Below, one piece after another: positions 25,875-35,820 of a stretch of 64,000 nucleotides of DNA. The translations under genes were made by a program, and so were the position numbers. The stretch comes from Pacificispira spongiicola (lineage in GTDB: Bacteria > Pseudomonadota > Alphaproteobacteria > UBA8366 > Aestuariispiraceae), in contig NZ_JABBNT010000003.1 of assembly GCF_012926505.1 (NCBI RefSeq), forward strand, positions 691,650 through 755,649, written 5' to 3'. The notes below the pieces were generated by a model, which had not been told where the DNA came from, made no database searches, and was given only the letters and a program-made list of their open reading frames with translations. Each line of letters opens with the position of its first letter. The stretch's first letter is position 1.

Positions 25875-26822
25875 GTGTCCCTGAAAGACTCTGCGCAAAA
25901 GCCGACACTCGTCATATCGGAAGGGATGGAGGCCGGCGCGGTCGATCGACTGCGCGCCGTCTTCGATGTGACCTACGATCCCGACCTGTTTCAGGATATC
26001 CCGGCGCTGACCCAAGCCGTGGCCCAGGCGGATGCCTGGATCGTGCGCAACCGGACGCAAGTGCGCGGTCCGGTCCTGGCGGCGGCGCAAAAGGTCCGCA
26101 TCCTGGGACGGCTGGGCGTCGGGCTGGACAATATCGATATGGAAACCTGCCGCGCGATGGGGATAGAGGTTTGCCCGGCGACCGGCGCGAACGATCTGTC
26201 CGTCGCGGAATATGCCGTGACCATGGCGCTGGTGCTGCTGCGCGGGGCCTATTATTCGAACCGGGACGTCATGGACGGGGCCTGGCCGCGCAACCGCCTG
26301 CAAGGGCGGGAGGCCGCGGGCAAGAATTTCGGCTTCATCGGCTTCGGCGCGATTTCCCGCCGGGCGGCGGGCATGGCGCGGGCGCTCGGCTTCAAGGTCG
26401 GGGCCTTCGATCCCTTCGTCCCGGCGGACGATCCGGCCTGGAACGGTGTGGAAAACCTGTCCCTGGCGGATCTGGCGGGGTGGAGCGACGTGGTCAGCCT
26501 GCATGTTCCGCTGACCGACGCGACGCGCTATATTGTCGGCGCGGAGTTTATTGCCGGGATGAAGCCCGGCGCGGTGCTGATCAATTCCGCGCGCGGCGGC
26601 ACCCTGGATGAGGCCGCCGTTATCGCCGCGTTGAAAGCCGGCAAGCTGGGCGGCGCGGCGCTTGATGTTTTTGAAACGGAGCCGCTGACTCGCGACGCGG
26701 GCGACAAATTCCGCGATGTGCCGAACCTGATCCTGACACCCCATATTGCGGGGGTTACGCAGGAATCCGACCTGCGTGTCAGCGGTATGATCGCCGACCG
26801 CGTAATCGCCGCCTTTGCTTGA
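25875..26822 (+). CDS. D-isomer-specific 2-hydroxyacid dehydrogenase
   Basis: A 315-residue NAD(P)-dependent oxidoreductase. The Rossmann loop is GFIGFGAISRRAAGMARALG (GxGxxS in place of the usual third glycine). Catalytic Arg is in NSARGGTLDE, Glu in DVFETEPLT and His in LTPHIAG. It starts with GTG at 25875, one base after the stop of the acyltransferase, so it is probably co-translated. Closest in style to phosphoglycerate- or sulfolactate-dehydrogenase-like members; substrate cannot be read from sequence. Confidence 0.9.
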   Translation: MSLKDSAQKPTLVISEGMEAGAVDRLRAVFDVTYDPDLFQDIPALTQAVAQADAWIVRNRTQVRGPVLAAAQKVRILGRLGVGLDNIDMETCRAMGIEVCPATGANDLSVAEYAVTMALVLLRGAYYSNRDVMDGAWPRNRLQGREAAGKNFGFIGFGAISRRAAGMARALGFKVGAFDPFVPADDPAWNGVENLSLADLAGWSDVVSLHVPLTDATRYIVGAEFIAGMKPGAVLINSARGGTLDEAAVIAALKAGKLGGAALDVFETEPLTRDAGDKFRDVPNLILTPHIAGVTQESDLRVSGMIADRVIAAFA

Positions 26823-26927
26823 TTGTTTTAGGCTTAAATATTTTTGACTTGAAATAAAATCGGGTCTGCGTCACCCTCTTCCCTGAAGCAAAAGCCGACT
26901 GGTCACAAAGTTGACGGGAGAAGCGCC

Positions 26928-29222
26928 ATGAAAGTCGCATGTCTGGGAGGAGGCCCGGCCGGTCTCTATTTCGCCATTTCCATGAAATTGCGCGATCCGT
27001 CCCACGAGGTCGTGGTGATCGAACGCAACCGGCCCTATGACACATTCGGTTGGGGCGTGGTCCTGTCCGACGAGACGCTGGACCATCTGGCCGAAAACGA
27101 CGCGGCCAGCGCCGCCGTGATCCGCGAGAATTTCTCCTATTGGGACGATATCGCCGTTCATTACCGGGGCCAGACGGTCAAATCCGGCGGTCACGGCTTC
27201 TGCGGGATCGGTCGCAAGGCGCTATTGAACGTCCTGCAGGACAGGGCGAAAGAACTCGGCATCGAACTGCGGTTCGAAACCGAAATCGACAGTATCGAGG
27301 ACTATCGCCACGACTATGACCTCGTCGTCGCGGCGGACGGCATCAATTCCAAGACGCGCACGGCGCTGCAGGATGTCTTCAAACCGGATATCCAGACGCG
27401 CGCCTGCAAGTTCATCTGGCTGGGCACGCATCAGCGTTTCGACGATGCCTTCACCTTCATCTTCGAAGAAACCGAACACGGCTGGATCTGGGTCCATGCC
27501 TATCAATTCGACGACAAGACCGCGACCTTCATCGTCGAATGTTCGGAACAGACTTGGGCCAATTTCGGCTTCGACAAGATGACGACGGACGAAACCATCG
27601 CGACCTGCGAAAAGGTTTTCGCCAAATATCTGAACGGCAATGCGTTGATGAGCAATGCGCGGCATCTGCGCGGTTCCGCCTGGCTGAATTTCAACCGGGT
27701 CCTGTGCGAAACTTGGTCCCATGAGAATATCGTGCTGATGGGCGACGCGGCGGCGACGGCGCATTTCTCCATCGGGTCCGGCTCGAAACTGGCCCTGGAA
27801 AGTGCCATCGCATTGGCGGATTATCTGCATTCCGAACCCAGCATGGCCGCCGCTTTCAAGCGGTATGAGGACGAACGGCGGCTGGAGGTTCTGCGCCTGC
27901 AATCCGCGGCGCGCAATTCGACCGAATGGTTCGAGGAGGTCGAGCGTTACCTGCATCTCGACCCGATGCAGTTCACCTATTCCCTGCTGACGCGATCGCA
28001 GCGGATCAGCCACGAAAACCTGCGCGCCCGCGACAAGGGCTGGCTGGAAGCGGCGGAAAAATGGTTCGACCGCGCCGCGACGGGGACGGAACCGGAAACG
28101 GTCCGCCCGCCGATGTTCGTGCCTTTCCGCCTGCGCGGGATGGAATTGAAGAACCGCGTCGTCGTGTCCCCCATGGCGCAGTACAAGGCCGTCGACGGCG
28201 TGCCGACCGACTGGCACTTCACGCATTACACAAGCCGGGCCCTGGGCGGGGCAGGGCTGGTCTATACGGAAATGACCTGCATTTCCCCGGAAGGGCGGAT
28301 CACCCCCGGCTGTCCGGGCCTCTATTCCGATGCGCAGGAAACGGCCTGGAAACGCATCGTCGATTTCGTCCATGCCGAATCCAGCGCGAAAATGGCACTG
28401 CAATTGGGCCATTCCGGGCCGAAAGGGTCGACCCAACTGGGCTGGCAGGAAATGGATGCGCCGCTGCCGGAAGGGAACTGGGAAATCCTGGGTCCGTCGC
28501 CGGTCGCGTGGTCCGACCGGAATCAGGTGCCGAAGGAAATGACCCGTGCGGACATGGACGCGGTCCGCGATCAGTTCGTCGCGGCGGCGGAGCGCGGGGC
28601 GCGGGCCGGTTTCGACATGCTGGAACTGCATTACGCCCACGGCTACTTGATGTCGGCCTTCATCACGCCGCTGACCAATAAGCGGACGGATGAATATGGC
28701 GGCAGCCTGGAAAACCGGATGCGCTTCCCGTTGGAAGTGTTCAAGGCGGTGCGCGCCGTCTGGCCGGAAGATCGCCCGATATCCGCGCGCATTTCCGCCC
28801 ATGACTGGGTCGACGGCGACGGGATCGGGCCGGACGACGCGTTGGAAATCGCGGGCATGCTGCGCGACGCCGGGGTCGATATCGTGGATGTTTCCGCGGG
28901 ACAGACGTCGAAACGCGCCCAGCCTGTCTATGGCCGCATGTTCCAGACACCGTTTTCCGACCGGATTCGGAACGAGGCCGGGATCGCCACCATGGCGGTC
29001 GGCAATATCTACGAACCGGATCACGTGAATTCGATCCTGATGGCCGGGCGTGCGGATCTGTGCTGTCTGGCCCGGCCGCATCTGGCCGATCCCTATTGGA
29101 CGCTGCACGCGGCGGCGGGCCTCGGCTATGCAGACAAGACTTGGCCGGAACCGTATTATGCCGGACGGGATCAGATACAACGTTTGGCGGGACGCCAGGA
29201 GCAAATGACCGGAAAGGTTTGA
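26928..29222 (+). CDS. bifunctional 2-aminobenzoyl-CoA (or salicylyl-CoA) monooxygenase/reductase
   Basis: A 764-residue fusion. Residues ~1-370 form a PHBH-type flavin monooxygenase ([17 protein letters not shown], and the second FAD motif [17 protein letters not shown]). Residues ~395-750 form an Old Yellow Enzyme-type NADH:flavin reductase ([48 protein letters not shown]). The same architecture is known for 2-aminobenzoyl-CoA monooxygenase/reductase, which hydroxylates and reduces the ring of the CoA thioester. Ligase, crotonase, acyl-CoA dehydrogenase and SDR genes downstream fit that pathway. Preceded by GGGAG; first gene of the operon. Confidence 0.9.
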   Translation: MKVACLGGGPAGLYFAISMKLRDPSHEVVVIERNRPYDTFGWGVVLSDETLDHLAENDAASAAVIRENFSYWDDIAVHYRGQTVKSGGHGFCGIGRKALLNVLQDRAKELGIELRFETEIDSIEDYRHDYDLVVAADGINSKTRTALQDVFKPDIQTRACKFIWLGTHQRFDDAFTFIFEETEHGWIWVHAYQFDDKTATFIVECSEQTWANFGFDKMTTDETIATCEKVFAKYLNGNALMSNARHLRGSAWLNFNRVLCETWSHENIVLMGDAAATAHFSIGSGSKLALESAIALADYLHSEPSMAAAFKRYEDERRLEVLRLQSAARNSTEWFEEVERYLHLDPMQFTYSLLTRSQRISHENLRARDKGWLEAAEKWFDRAATGTEPETVRPPMFVPFRLRGMELKNRVVVSPMAQYKAVDGVPTDWHFTHYTSRALGGAGLVYTEMTCISPEGRITPGCPGLYSDAQETAWKRIVDFVHAESSAKMALQLGHSGPKGSTQLGWQEMDAPLPEGNWEILGPSPVAWSDRNQVPKEMTRADMDAVRDQFVAAAERGARAGFDMLELHYAHGYLMSAFITPLTNKRTDEYGGSLENRMRFPLEVFKAVRAVWPEDRPISARISAHDWVDGDGIGPDDALEIAGMLRDAGVDIVDVSAGQTSKRAQPVYGRMFQTPFSDRIRNEAGIATMAVGNIYEPDHVNSILMAGRADLCCLARPHLADPYWTLHAAAGLGYADKTWPEPYYAGRDQIQRLAGRQEQMTGKV

Positions 29223-29227
29223 TCGCA

Positions 29228-29992
29228 ATGACCGATCTGTCGGCGCATCATGCAGTCATTACCGGGGGCGGTACCGGCGTCGGCGCGGCGATTGCGAAGG
29301 TATTGTCCGATGCCGGTGCGCTGGTGACCCTGGCCGGACGGCGCGAAGGGCCGATCAAGGCCGTGGCGGAAACCCTGCCGCGCGCCCAGGCGATCGCTTG
29401 CGACGTGACGGACGAGGCGTCGGTCGATGCCCTGTTCGAACAGGCGGCGGCGTCTTTCGGCCCCGTGACCATCGCCGTGGCCAATGCCGGGGCGGCGGAA
29501 AGCGCGCCCTTCGGTCGAACCGATCTTGCGGCTTGGGATCGGATGATGGCGGTAAACCTGACCGGTGCCTTCCTGACGGCACGCGCGGCGCTGGGGCCCA
29601 TGCGCAAGGCAAAGGCGGGGCGTATCCTTTTCATTGCCAGCACGGCGGGGCTCAAGGGCTATCCCTATGTCGCGCCTTATTGCGCGGCGAAACACGGCGT
29701 CGTCGGCTTAACCCGTGCGCTGGCCGTCGAGGTGGCGAAGGACGGCGTGACGGTGAACGCCGTCTGTCCGGGATTCACCGAAACCCCGCTGCTGCAGGAG
29801 AGCATTACCAATATCATGGAAAAAACCGGACGGGATGAGGCGGCGGCCAGGGCGGAATTGTCGAAAGGCAATCCGCAGGGCCGCTTCATCCAGCCGGAGG
29901 AAGTGGCCGAAACGGTTCTGTGGCTGTGTTCGGAGGGGGCGCGGTCCGTCACCGGACAGGCAATTTCGGTATCAGGGGGAGAAACCCAATGA
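29228..29992 (+). CDS. SDR-family 3-hydroxyacyl-CoA dehydrogenase-like
   Basis: A 254-residue short-chain dehydrogenase: TGGGTGVG cofactor loop, ANAGA, catalytic Ser in FIASTAG, and YCAAK (YxxxK). Probably oxidises a 3-hydroxyacyl-CoA intermediate of the ring-degradation route. The ATG at 29228 is 5 bases after the stop of the monooxygenase; the longer open frame lies inside that gene. Overlaps the MarR gene by 4 bases. Confidence 0.92.
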   Translation: MTDLSAHHAVITGGGTGVGAAIAKVLSDAGALVTLAGRREGPIKAVAETLPRAQAIACDVTDEASVDALFEQAAASFGPVTIAVANAGAAESAPFGRTDLAAWDRMMAVNLTGAFLTARAALGPMRKAKAGRILFIASTAGLKGYPYVAPYCAAKHGVVGLTRALAVEVAKDGVTVNAVCPGFTETPLLQESITNIMEKTGRDEAAARAELSKGNPQGRFIQPEEVAETVLWLCSEGARSVTGQAISVSGGETQ

Positions 29993-30507
29993 CGCAATCC
30001 AACGCGGCGGAGAATCCGGACCCGGCAAACGGGGACGAGACGATGTCGAAAAAACGCCTGCGGCTGTGGCTTGGCATGCTGCGCACCGCCCGGCGGATCG
30101 AATTGATCCTGCGGGAACGGCTGAAGACGGAATTCGACGCCACCCTGCCGCGCTTCGACGTCCTGGCGGTTCTGGACCGCTGCGAAGGCGGCATGACCAT
30201 GACGAAACTGTCGCAGCGCCTGATGGTGTCCAACGGGAACGTCACCGGCATTGTCGACCGGCTGGAAGAAGAAGGCCATGTCAAACGCGTGACGAACGAG
30301 CGCGACCGTCGCGCGACCTTGGTGGCGCTGACGGCGAATGGGCGGGCGGTCTTCCAGGAAATGGCCGCGGCGCATGAAACCTGGATCGACGAATTGCTGG
30401 GTATCTATAGCGCGGAGGAAGTGGGGGCGCTGACGGACCTGCTGCGCATCCTGCGCGAGGAACAGAAAATGGCGGAAGACGCCAAGATCAAAAAAAAGGG
30501 AGTGTAA
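29989..30507 (+). CDS. MarR family transcriptional regulator
   Basis: A 172-residue regulator with winged-helix motifs [40 protein letters not shown] and the wing [15 protein letters not shown]. The ATG at 29989 overlaps the SDR stop (ATGA). An internal ATG ([10 protein letters not shown]) 17 codons on could also serve. Placed inside the operon, it probably represses it and responds to an aryl-CoA, as known for regulators of benzoate and hydroxycinnamate clusters; this is inference. Confidence 0.92.
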   Translation: MTQSNAAENPDPANGDETMSKKRLRLWLGMLRTARRIELILRERLKTEFDATLPRFDVLAVLDRCEGGMTMTKLSQRLMVSNGNVTGIVDRLEEEGHVKRVTNERDRRATLVALTANGRAVFQEMAAAHETWIDELLGIYSAEEVGALTDLLRILREEQKMAEDAKIKKKGV

Positions 30508-30511
30508 CGCC

Positions 30512-31324
30512 GTGGCGTCGATGAAGGACCTGAAGCCGAAGCATTTTCTGTGGGAAATGGCGGGCGATGTCGCGGTGATCCGGTTGGATCGCCCGGATCG
30601 CAAAAACCCGCTGACCTTCGACAGCTATGCCGAACTGCGCGACACGTTCCGGGACCTTGCCTATTGCGACGATGTGAAGGCCGTCGTTTTCGCGTCGAAC
30701 GGCGGCAATTTCTGCTCCGGCGGGGATGTGCACGATATTATCGGCCCGCTGTTGCAGCGGGATATGAAGGGGCTTTTGGAATTCACCCGCATGACCGGCG
30801 ATCTGGTGAAGGCGATGAAGGCCGCACCGCAGCCCGTTATCGCGGCGGTGGACGGTATTTGCGTCGGGGCCGGTGCGATGGTCGCCCTGTTCGCCGATAT
30901 GCGTCTGGGCACGGCGGCGGCGAAAACGGCCTTCCTGTTCACCCGCGTCGGTCTGGCGGGCTGCGATATGGGGGCCTGCGCCATGCTGCCGCGTGTTGTC
31001 GGTCAGGGTCGGGCGGCGGAATTGCTGATGACCGGCCGGTCGATGTCGGCGGATGAAGGTTTCGCCTGGGGCTTCTTCAACCGCCTTGTGGACGCGGATG
31101 CCTTGGAGGCCGATGCGGTCGCGCTGGCGCAAAGCCTCGTCGCCGGCCCGAATTTCGGTCACATGATGACCAAGACGATGCTGAACCAGGAATGGTCCAT
31201 GACCCTGGATCAGGCGATCGAGGCGGAAGCCCAGGCCCAGGCGATCTGCATGCAGACGCGCGATTTCCAACGCGCCTATGACGCCTTCGTCGCGAAACAG
31301 AAACCCGTCTTCGAAGGGAATTGA
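30512..31324 (+). CDS. enoyl-CoA hydratase/isomerase family protein with altered active site
   Basis: A 270-residue crotonase. It has the oxyanion-hole segment [13 protein letters not shown] and [20 protein letters not shown]. The two glutamates used by classic hydratases are absent: the first site reads AGAMVAL rather than GGCELAM, and the second [16 protein letters not shown], which offers an aspartate instead. It may therefore be a ring-opening hydrolase or isomerase rather than a simple hydratase. Starts at GTG 30512, nine bases after AAGGGAG; the next ATG at 30521 is too far from that site. Confidence 0.88.
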   Translation: MASMKDLKPKHFLWEMAGDVAVIRLDRPDRKNPLTFDSYAELRDTFRDLAYCDDVKAVVFASNGGNFCSGGDVHDIIGPLLQRDMKGLLEFTRMTGDLVKAMKAAPQPVIAAVDGICVGAGAMVALFADMRLGTAAAKTAFLFTRVGLAGCDMGACAMLPRVVGQGRAAELLMTGRSMSADEGFAWGFFNRLVDADALEADAVALAQSLVAGPNFGHMMTKTMLNQEWSMTLDQAIEAEAQAQAICMQTRDFQRAYDAFVAKQKPVFEGN

Positions 31325-31333
31325 GGGCGCGTC

Positions 31334-32494
31334 ATGCCGGATAAGACTTTCCTGGATTGGCCGTTCTTAGAAGACCGTCATCGGGTGCTGGCCACCGATC
31401 TGGATGCCTGGGCCACGGACAATCTGGCGGATATCGATCATGGCGATACGGATGCGGCCTGCCGCGATATTGTCGCGCGACTGGGCCGCGACGGCTGGCT
31501 GAATTACAGCGCGGTCGATCCCGATGATGCGTTATCGACCCTAGACGTGCGGACGCTGTGCCTGATCCGCGAAACCCTGGCCCGTCACGACGGGTTGGCC
31601 GATTTCGCCTTCGCCATGCAAGGGCTTGGGACCGGGGCGATTTCCCTGTTCGGAACGGATGCACAGAAGCGGGAATGGCTGCCGCGCACGCGGGCGGGGG
31701 ACGTCCTGTCCGCCTTCGCGCTCACCGAGCCGAAATCCGGATCGGACGTCGCCGATATCGCCATGACGGCAGTGGAAGACGGCGACGGATTTGTCCTGAA
31801 CGGCGAAAAGACCTGGATATCGAACGGCGGGATTGCCGGGCTGTATGTCGTCTTCGCCCGCACCGGGGAAGCGCCGGGGGCGAAGGGACTCAGCGCCTTC
31901 ATCGTGCCCGCCGACACGCCGGGTTTCGAGATTGCGGAACGGATCGAGGTGATCGCCCCGCACCCATTGGCACGCCTGTCCTTCACCGATTGCCGGATTC
32001 CGAAATCCGCGCTGCTGGGCGAGTGCGGCAAGGGGTTTCGGATCGCGATGAGCGTGTTGGACGTCTTCCGGTCCACGGTCGGGGCGGCGGCGCTGGGCTT
32101 TGCCCGGCGTGCCCTGGACGAAGGCGTGAACCGGTCCGCCAACCGGCATCTGTTCGGCGCGCCGCTGGGCGACTTGCAGATGGTACAGGGGCATTTGGCG
32201 GATATGGCGCTGGATGTGGATGCGGCGGCGCTGCTGATCTATCGCGCTGCCTGGACCAAAGACCGGGGGGCGCCGCGCGTCAGCCGGGAAGCGTCCATGG
32301 CGAAGCTCTATGCGACGGAGGCGGCGCAACGCGTGATCGACGCGGCGGTGCAGTTGCATGGCGGTGACGGCGTGCGCAGCGGCACGGTGGTGGAAAAGCT
32401 CTACCGCGAAATCCGCGCGCTCAGAATTTATGAAGGGGCCAGCGATGTGCAGAAGGTGGTCATCGCCCGACATCTGCTGGCCGAGACTGCGTGA
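31334..32494 (+). CDS. acyl-CoA dehydrogenase
   Basis: A 386-residue FAD flavoprotein: [14 protein letters not shown] and the W-x-S segment KTWISNGG bind flavin and substrate; [10 protein letters not shown] and [13 protein letters not shown] carry the C-terminal signature with the catalytic glutamate in YEG. It would dehydrogenate an acyl-CoA intermediate and pass electrons to ETF (not in this window). Ten bases after the crotonase stop. Confidence 0.93.
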   Translation: MPDKTFLDWPFLEDRHRVLATDLDAWATDNLADIDHGDTDAACRDIVARLGRDGWLNYSAVDPDDALSTLDVRTLCLIRETLARHDGLADFAFAMQGLGTGAISLFGTDAQKREWLPRTRAGDVLSAFALTEPKSGSDVADIAMTAVEDGDGFVLNGEKTWISNGGIAGLYVVFARTGEAPGAKGLSAFIVPADTPGFEIAERIEVIAPHPLARLSFTDCRIPKSALLGECGKGFRIAMSVLDVFRSTVGAAALGFARRALDEGVNRSANRHLFGAPLGDLQMVQGHLADMALDVDAAALLIYRAAWTKDRGAPRVSREASMAKLYATEAAQRVIDAAVQLHGGDGVRSGTVVEKLYREIRALRIYEGASDVQKVVIARHLLAETA

Positions 32495-32531
32495 CTTGGG
32501 GACGATTTAGTTTCGAACAGGAGAGGTTGGG

Positions 32532-34157
32532 ATGCGATTGGGACCGACGGCACATGTGGACAGTTTCACGCGGGACAACCTCCCGCCTTTCGATCTTTGG
32601 CCCGATCTGCTGCTCGACCGGCCTGAATTCCAATATCCGGAGCGCCTGAACTGCGCCGTCGAACTGACCGATCGTATCGTCGAAAAGGGGCTGGGCGACC
32701 ATGTCGCGCTGATCGGCAACGGCCGCCAGCGGACCTATAAGGAACTCAGCGACTGGACCAATCGTCTGGCCCATGCGTTGGTCGAAGATTACGGCTTGAA
32801 ACCGGGCAACCGCGTGCTGATCCGGTCGGGCAACAACCCGGCCATGGTCGCGGTTTGGCTGGCCGTGACGAAGGCGGGCGGCGTTGCCGTCAACACGATG
32901 CCGATGCTGCGGTCCGGTGAATTGTCGAAAGTCGTCGACAAGGCGGAAGTCAAACTGGCGCTGACCGATAGCCGCATGGCCGACGAATTGGTCGCCTGCG
33001 CGAAGGACAGCAAGTTCCTGGAAACGGTGATCAGTTTCGACGGCACCGCCAACCATGACAGCGAGTTGGATCGGATCGCCCTGGGAAAATCGGTGAAGTT
33101 CGACGCCGTCGATACGGGCCGGGACGATGTGGCGCTGTTGGGATTTACTTCCGGCACGACGGGTCAGCCGAAGGCGACGATGCATTTCCACCGGGATATC
33201 CTGGCCATCGCGGACGGCTATGCCGCGAATATCCTGAAGGTGACGCCGGACGACGTCTTCGTCGGATCGCCGCCGCTGGCCTTCACCTTCGGTCTGGGCG
33301 GTCTGGCGGTGTTCCCGCTGCGCTTCGGTGCGACGGCGACGCTGCTGGAGGCCGCGACGCCGCCGAACCTGATCGAAATCATCGAAAAGCATAAGGCGAC
33401 GGTCTGCTTCACCGCACCGACCGCCTATCGCGCGATGATGGCGGCAATGGACGATGGGGCCGATCTGTCCAGCCTGCGGGTCGCCGTATCCGCCGGCGAA
33501 ACCCTGCCCGCGCCGACATATGATGCCTGGGTGGAAAAGACCGGTGTGCCGATCCTGGACGGGATCGGGTCGACGGAAATGCTGCATATCTTCATCACCA
33601 ATTCCTTCGACAATGCGCGGGCGGGGTCTACCGGGATGCCGGTGCCGGGCTATGAGGCCAAGGTGGTGGACGAGGCAATGAAAGAGGTCCCGCGCGGCAC
33701 GATCGGCAAGCTGGCGGTCAAGGGGCCGACAGGGTGCCGTTATCTCGCCGACGACCGTCAGACGGTTTATGTCGTGGACGGTTGGAATGTCACCGGCGAC
33801 GCCTTCATGCAGGATGAGGACGGTTTCTTCCATTTCGCGGCGCGCGCCGACGACATGATCGTGTCCGCCGGATACAATATCGCCGGGCCGGAAGTCGAAG
33901 AAGCCCTGCTGAAGCATCCGATGGTCGCCGAATGCGGCGTCATCGGCGTGCCGGACGAAGCGCGCGGGCAGATCGTGAAGGCCTATGTCGTGCTGAACGA
34001 TGGGGCCGAAGCCAGCGATCTGACCGTGAAGATCCTGCAGGACCATGTGAAGGCGACCATCGCGCCGTATAAATACCCGCGCGCGGTCTCCTTCATCGAC
34101 GCCCTGCCGAAAACCCAGACCGGGAAGGTCCAGCGCTTCAAACTGCGGGAGTTCTAA
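32532..34157 (+). CDS. 2-aminobenzoate-CoA ligase / benzoate-CoA ligase family
   Basis: A 541-residue adenylate-forming enzyme that activates an aromatic acid with ATP and CoA. P-loop LLGFTSGTTGQPKATMHFHR; A5-type motif DGIGSTEMLHIF; A8 region ARADDMIVSAGYNIAGPEVE; A10 lysine in LPKTQTGKVQRFKL. The N-terminus (HVDSFTRDNLPPFDLWPDL, YPERLNCAVELTD) resembles aminobenzoate-CoA ligases. A good AGGAG site precedes ATG 32532. Likely the entry step of this operon. Confidence 0.9.
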   Translation: MRLGPTAHVDSFTRDNLPPFDLWPDLLLDRPEFQYPERLNCAVELTDRIVEKGLGDHVALIGNGRQRTYKELSDWTNRLAHALVEDYGLKPGNRVLIRSGNNPAMVAVWLAVTKAGGVAVNTMPMLRSGELSKVVDKAEVKLALTDSRMADELVACAKDSKFLETVISFDGTANHDSELDRIALGKSVKFDAVDTGRDDVALLGFTSGTTGQPKATMHFHRDILAIADGYAANILKVTPDDVFVGSPPLAFTFGLGGLAVFPLRFGATATLLEAATPPNLIEIIEKHKATVCFTAPTAYRAMMAAMDDGADLSSLRVAVSAGETLPAPTYDAWVEKTGVPILDGIGSTEMLHIFITNSFDNARAGSTGMPVPGYEAKVVDEAMKEVPRGTIGKLAVKGPTGCRYLADDRQTVYVVDGWNVTGDAFMQDEDGFFHFAARADDMIVSAGYNIAGPEVEEALLKHPMVAECGVIGVPDEARGQIVKAYVVLNDGAEASDLTVKILQDHVKATIAPYKYPRAVSFIDALPKTQTGKVQRFKLREF

Positions 34158-35504
34158 TCAGCTCCCCGCCACCATCATGCCGTCGATGCGAACCGTAGGC
34201 GCATTGGTTGCGTGTTTGAAGACAAGGTCATCCGCCGGGGTCATGTGCATGAACATGTCCTGCAAGGTCCCGGCGATGGTGACTTCGTTCACCGGATAGG
34301 CGATTTCGCCTTTTTCAATCCAGAAACCGCTGGCCCCCCGGCTGTAATCGCCGGTCACCATATTCACGCCCTGTCCCATCAGGGAGGTGATGTAGAGCCC
34401 GCTGTCGATATCCGCCATAAGCTCGGCGGGGGAAACGGTACCGGCTTCCATATGCAGGTTGGTGGTCGACGGGGATGGCGGGCTGCTGGTTCCCCGGCTG
34501 GCATGTCCGGTGGACGGCAGGCCCAATTGGCGGCCCGTGCGCAGGTCCAAGACCCAGGTTTTCAACACACCGCCGTCGACCAGGTTTCGGACCATGTTCG
34601 GCAGGCCTTCCGCATCGAAGGGTTTGGATGCCTGACCGCGATTGCGGTGCGGATCGTCGACGATGGTGATACCGGACGCCATGATCTGTTGCCCCATCTT
34701 GTCCTTCAGGAAGGACGTGCCGCGCGCGACGGACGCGCCGTTGATCGCCCCGGTCAGGTGGCGGATCAACCCGCCGGAAACGCGCGGGTCGAAGACGACC
34801 GGCACCTTCGCCGTCTTCGCCTTGCGCGCGCCCAGCTTTTTCAAGGCACGTTCGGCGGCGCTGCGGCCGATGACGGCGGGGTCTTCCAGATCTTCGCCGA
34901 ACACCGTGCTGGAATAGTCGTAGTCGGATTCCATGCCCGTGCCGGTTCCGGCCAGGACGGAGACCATGACGCTGTGGCTGCTGCGCTCATACCGACCGGC
35001 GAACCCGTTGCTGGCGGCCAGCGCGATGGCGTTGCGGCCCCAGGACGCCTCCGCCCCTTCGGAATTGGTGATGCCGTCGATGGACCGCGCGGTGTCTTCC
35101 GCGATCTTGGCGCGTTCGATCAGCTCTTCCGGGCTCGGCTCCACCGGGTCCAGCATGTCCAATTTTGGATAATCCGCGCCGACAATCTGGTCCGGGTCGG
35201 CGATGCCGCAGAATTCATCTTCCGGCACGGCGCGGGCCATGGCGATGGCGCGCTCCACCAAAAGGGACAGGCCTTCCGGCTTCCAATCGTTGGACGACAC
35301 GATGGCCTGACGCTTGCCAACGAAGACCCGCAGACCCAGATCGCGGGCTTCCTGCCGTTCCAGGCTTTCCGTCTTGCCCATGCGCTGGGCATGGCTGACG
35401 GCGGCCGAAAAGCCTGCCACCGCGTCGGCGGCATCCGCCCCCGCCTTGCAGGCCTGTTCGACCAGTTCCTGGATCATCGGAAGTGTCTCGGACTCGGACG
35501 TCAT
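34158..35504 (-). CDS. pmbA: TldD/PmbA family protein (PmbA/TldE)
   Basis: A 448-residue subunit of the TldD-TldE system, which matures peptides such as microcins and degrades some antitoxins. It lacks the HExxxH metal motif of TldD, as expected for the PmbA/TldE half. Typical segments: DLGLRVFVGKRQAIVSSNDW and MVTGDYSRGASGFWIEKGEI. Starts at ATG 35504 directly after GAGAGGTGAT. Its stop abuts that of the convergent ligase. Confidence 0.92.
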   Translation of the reverse strand: MTSESETLPMIQELVEQACKAGADAADAVAGFSAAVSHAQRMGKTESLERQEARDLGLRVFVGKRQAIVSSNDWKPEGLSLLVERAIAMARAVPEDEFCGIADPDQIVGADYPKLDMLDPVEPSPEELIERAKIAEDTARSIDGITNSEGAEASWGRNAIALAASNGFAGRYERSSHSVMVSVLAGTGTGMESDYDYSSTVFGEDLEDPAVIGRSAAERALKKLGARKAKTAKVPVVFDPRVSGGLIRHLTGAINGASVARGTSFLKDKMGQQIMASGITIVDDPHRNRGQASKPFDAEGLPNMVRNLVDGGVLKTWVLDLRTGRQLGLPSTGHASRGTSSPPSPSTTNLHMEAGTVSPAELMADIDSGLYITSLMGQGVNMVTGDYSRGASGFWIEKGEIAYPVNEVTIAGTLQDMFMHMTPADDLVFKHATNAPTVRIDGMMVAGS

Positions 35505-35523
35505 ATCACCTCTCAAAACGCGG

Positions 35524-35808
35524 TTAGGATTCAAAGAAACTCAAAATCGCGATTGCGAAAATCGCCGCCATGGCGATTGCCGCCGCGATCATTTGCAGTC
35601 TGGCCTGTCTCAGGCGCGGGGACAAATCTTCCATCTCGTCCGGATCGCGTTGCCAGTTGGGGTCGCCCCCGGCGCGGCGGTTTCGCAGGATAAGGCCGGT
35701 GCCGATGATCACGACGACCGCGAACACCAATGTCAGGACGGTGATCCAGGGCGGGACGCCGAGGATCAGCGACAGTCGGTCCAGCAGGCTTGCGATCAGG
35801 TCGCCCAC
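35524..35808 (-). CDS. small two-helix membrane protein
   Basis: A 94-residue protein with a GTG start, hydrophobic segments at residues ~18-40 (WITVLTLVFAVVVIIGTGLI) and ~72-91, and a charged loop between them (NWQRDPDEMEDLSPRLRQAR). No family recognised. It sits between purD (12-base gap) and pmbA (19-base gap) and is probably co-transcribed. Confidence 0.7.
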   Translation of the reverse strand: MGDLIASLLDRLSLILGVPPWITVLTLVFAVVVIIGTGLILRNRRAGGDPNWQRDPDEMEDLSPRLRQARLQMIAAAIAMAAIFAIAILSFFES

Positions 35809-35820
35809 CGGCCGCGATCC

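Noticed and set aside
27222..29228. 668-codon open frame antisense to the fused monooxygenase
   Set aside because: Same reason: shadow frame of a clear two-domain enzyme.
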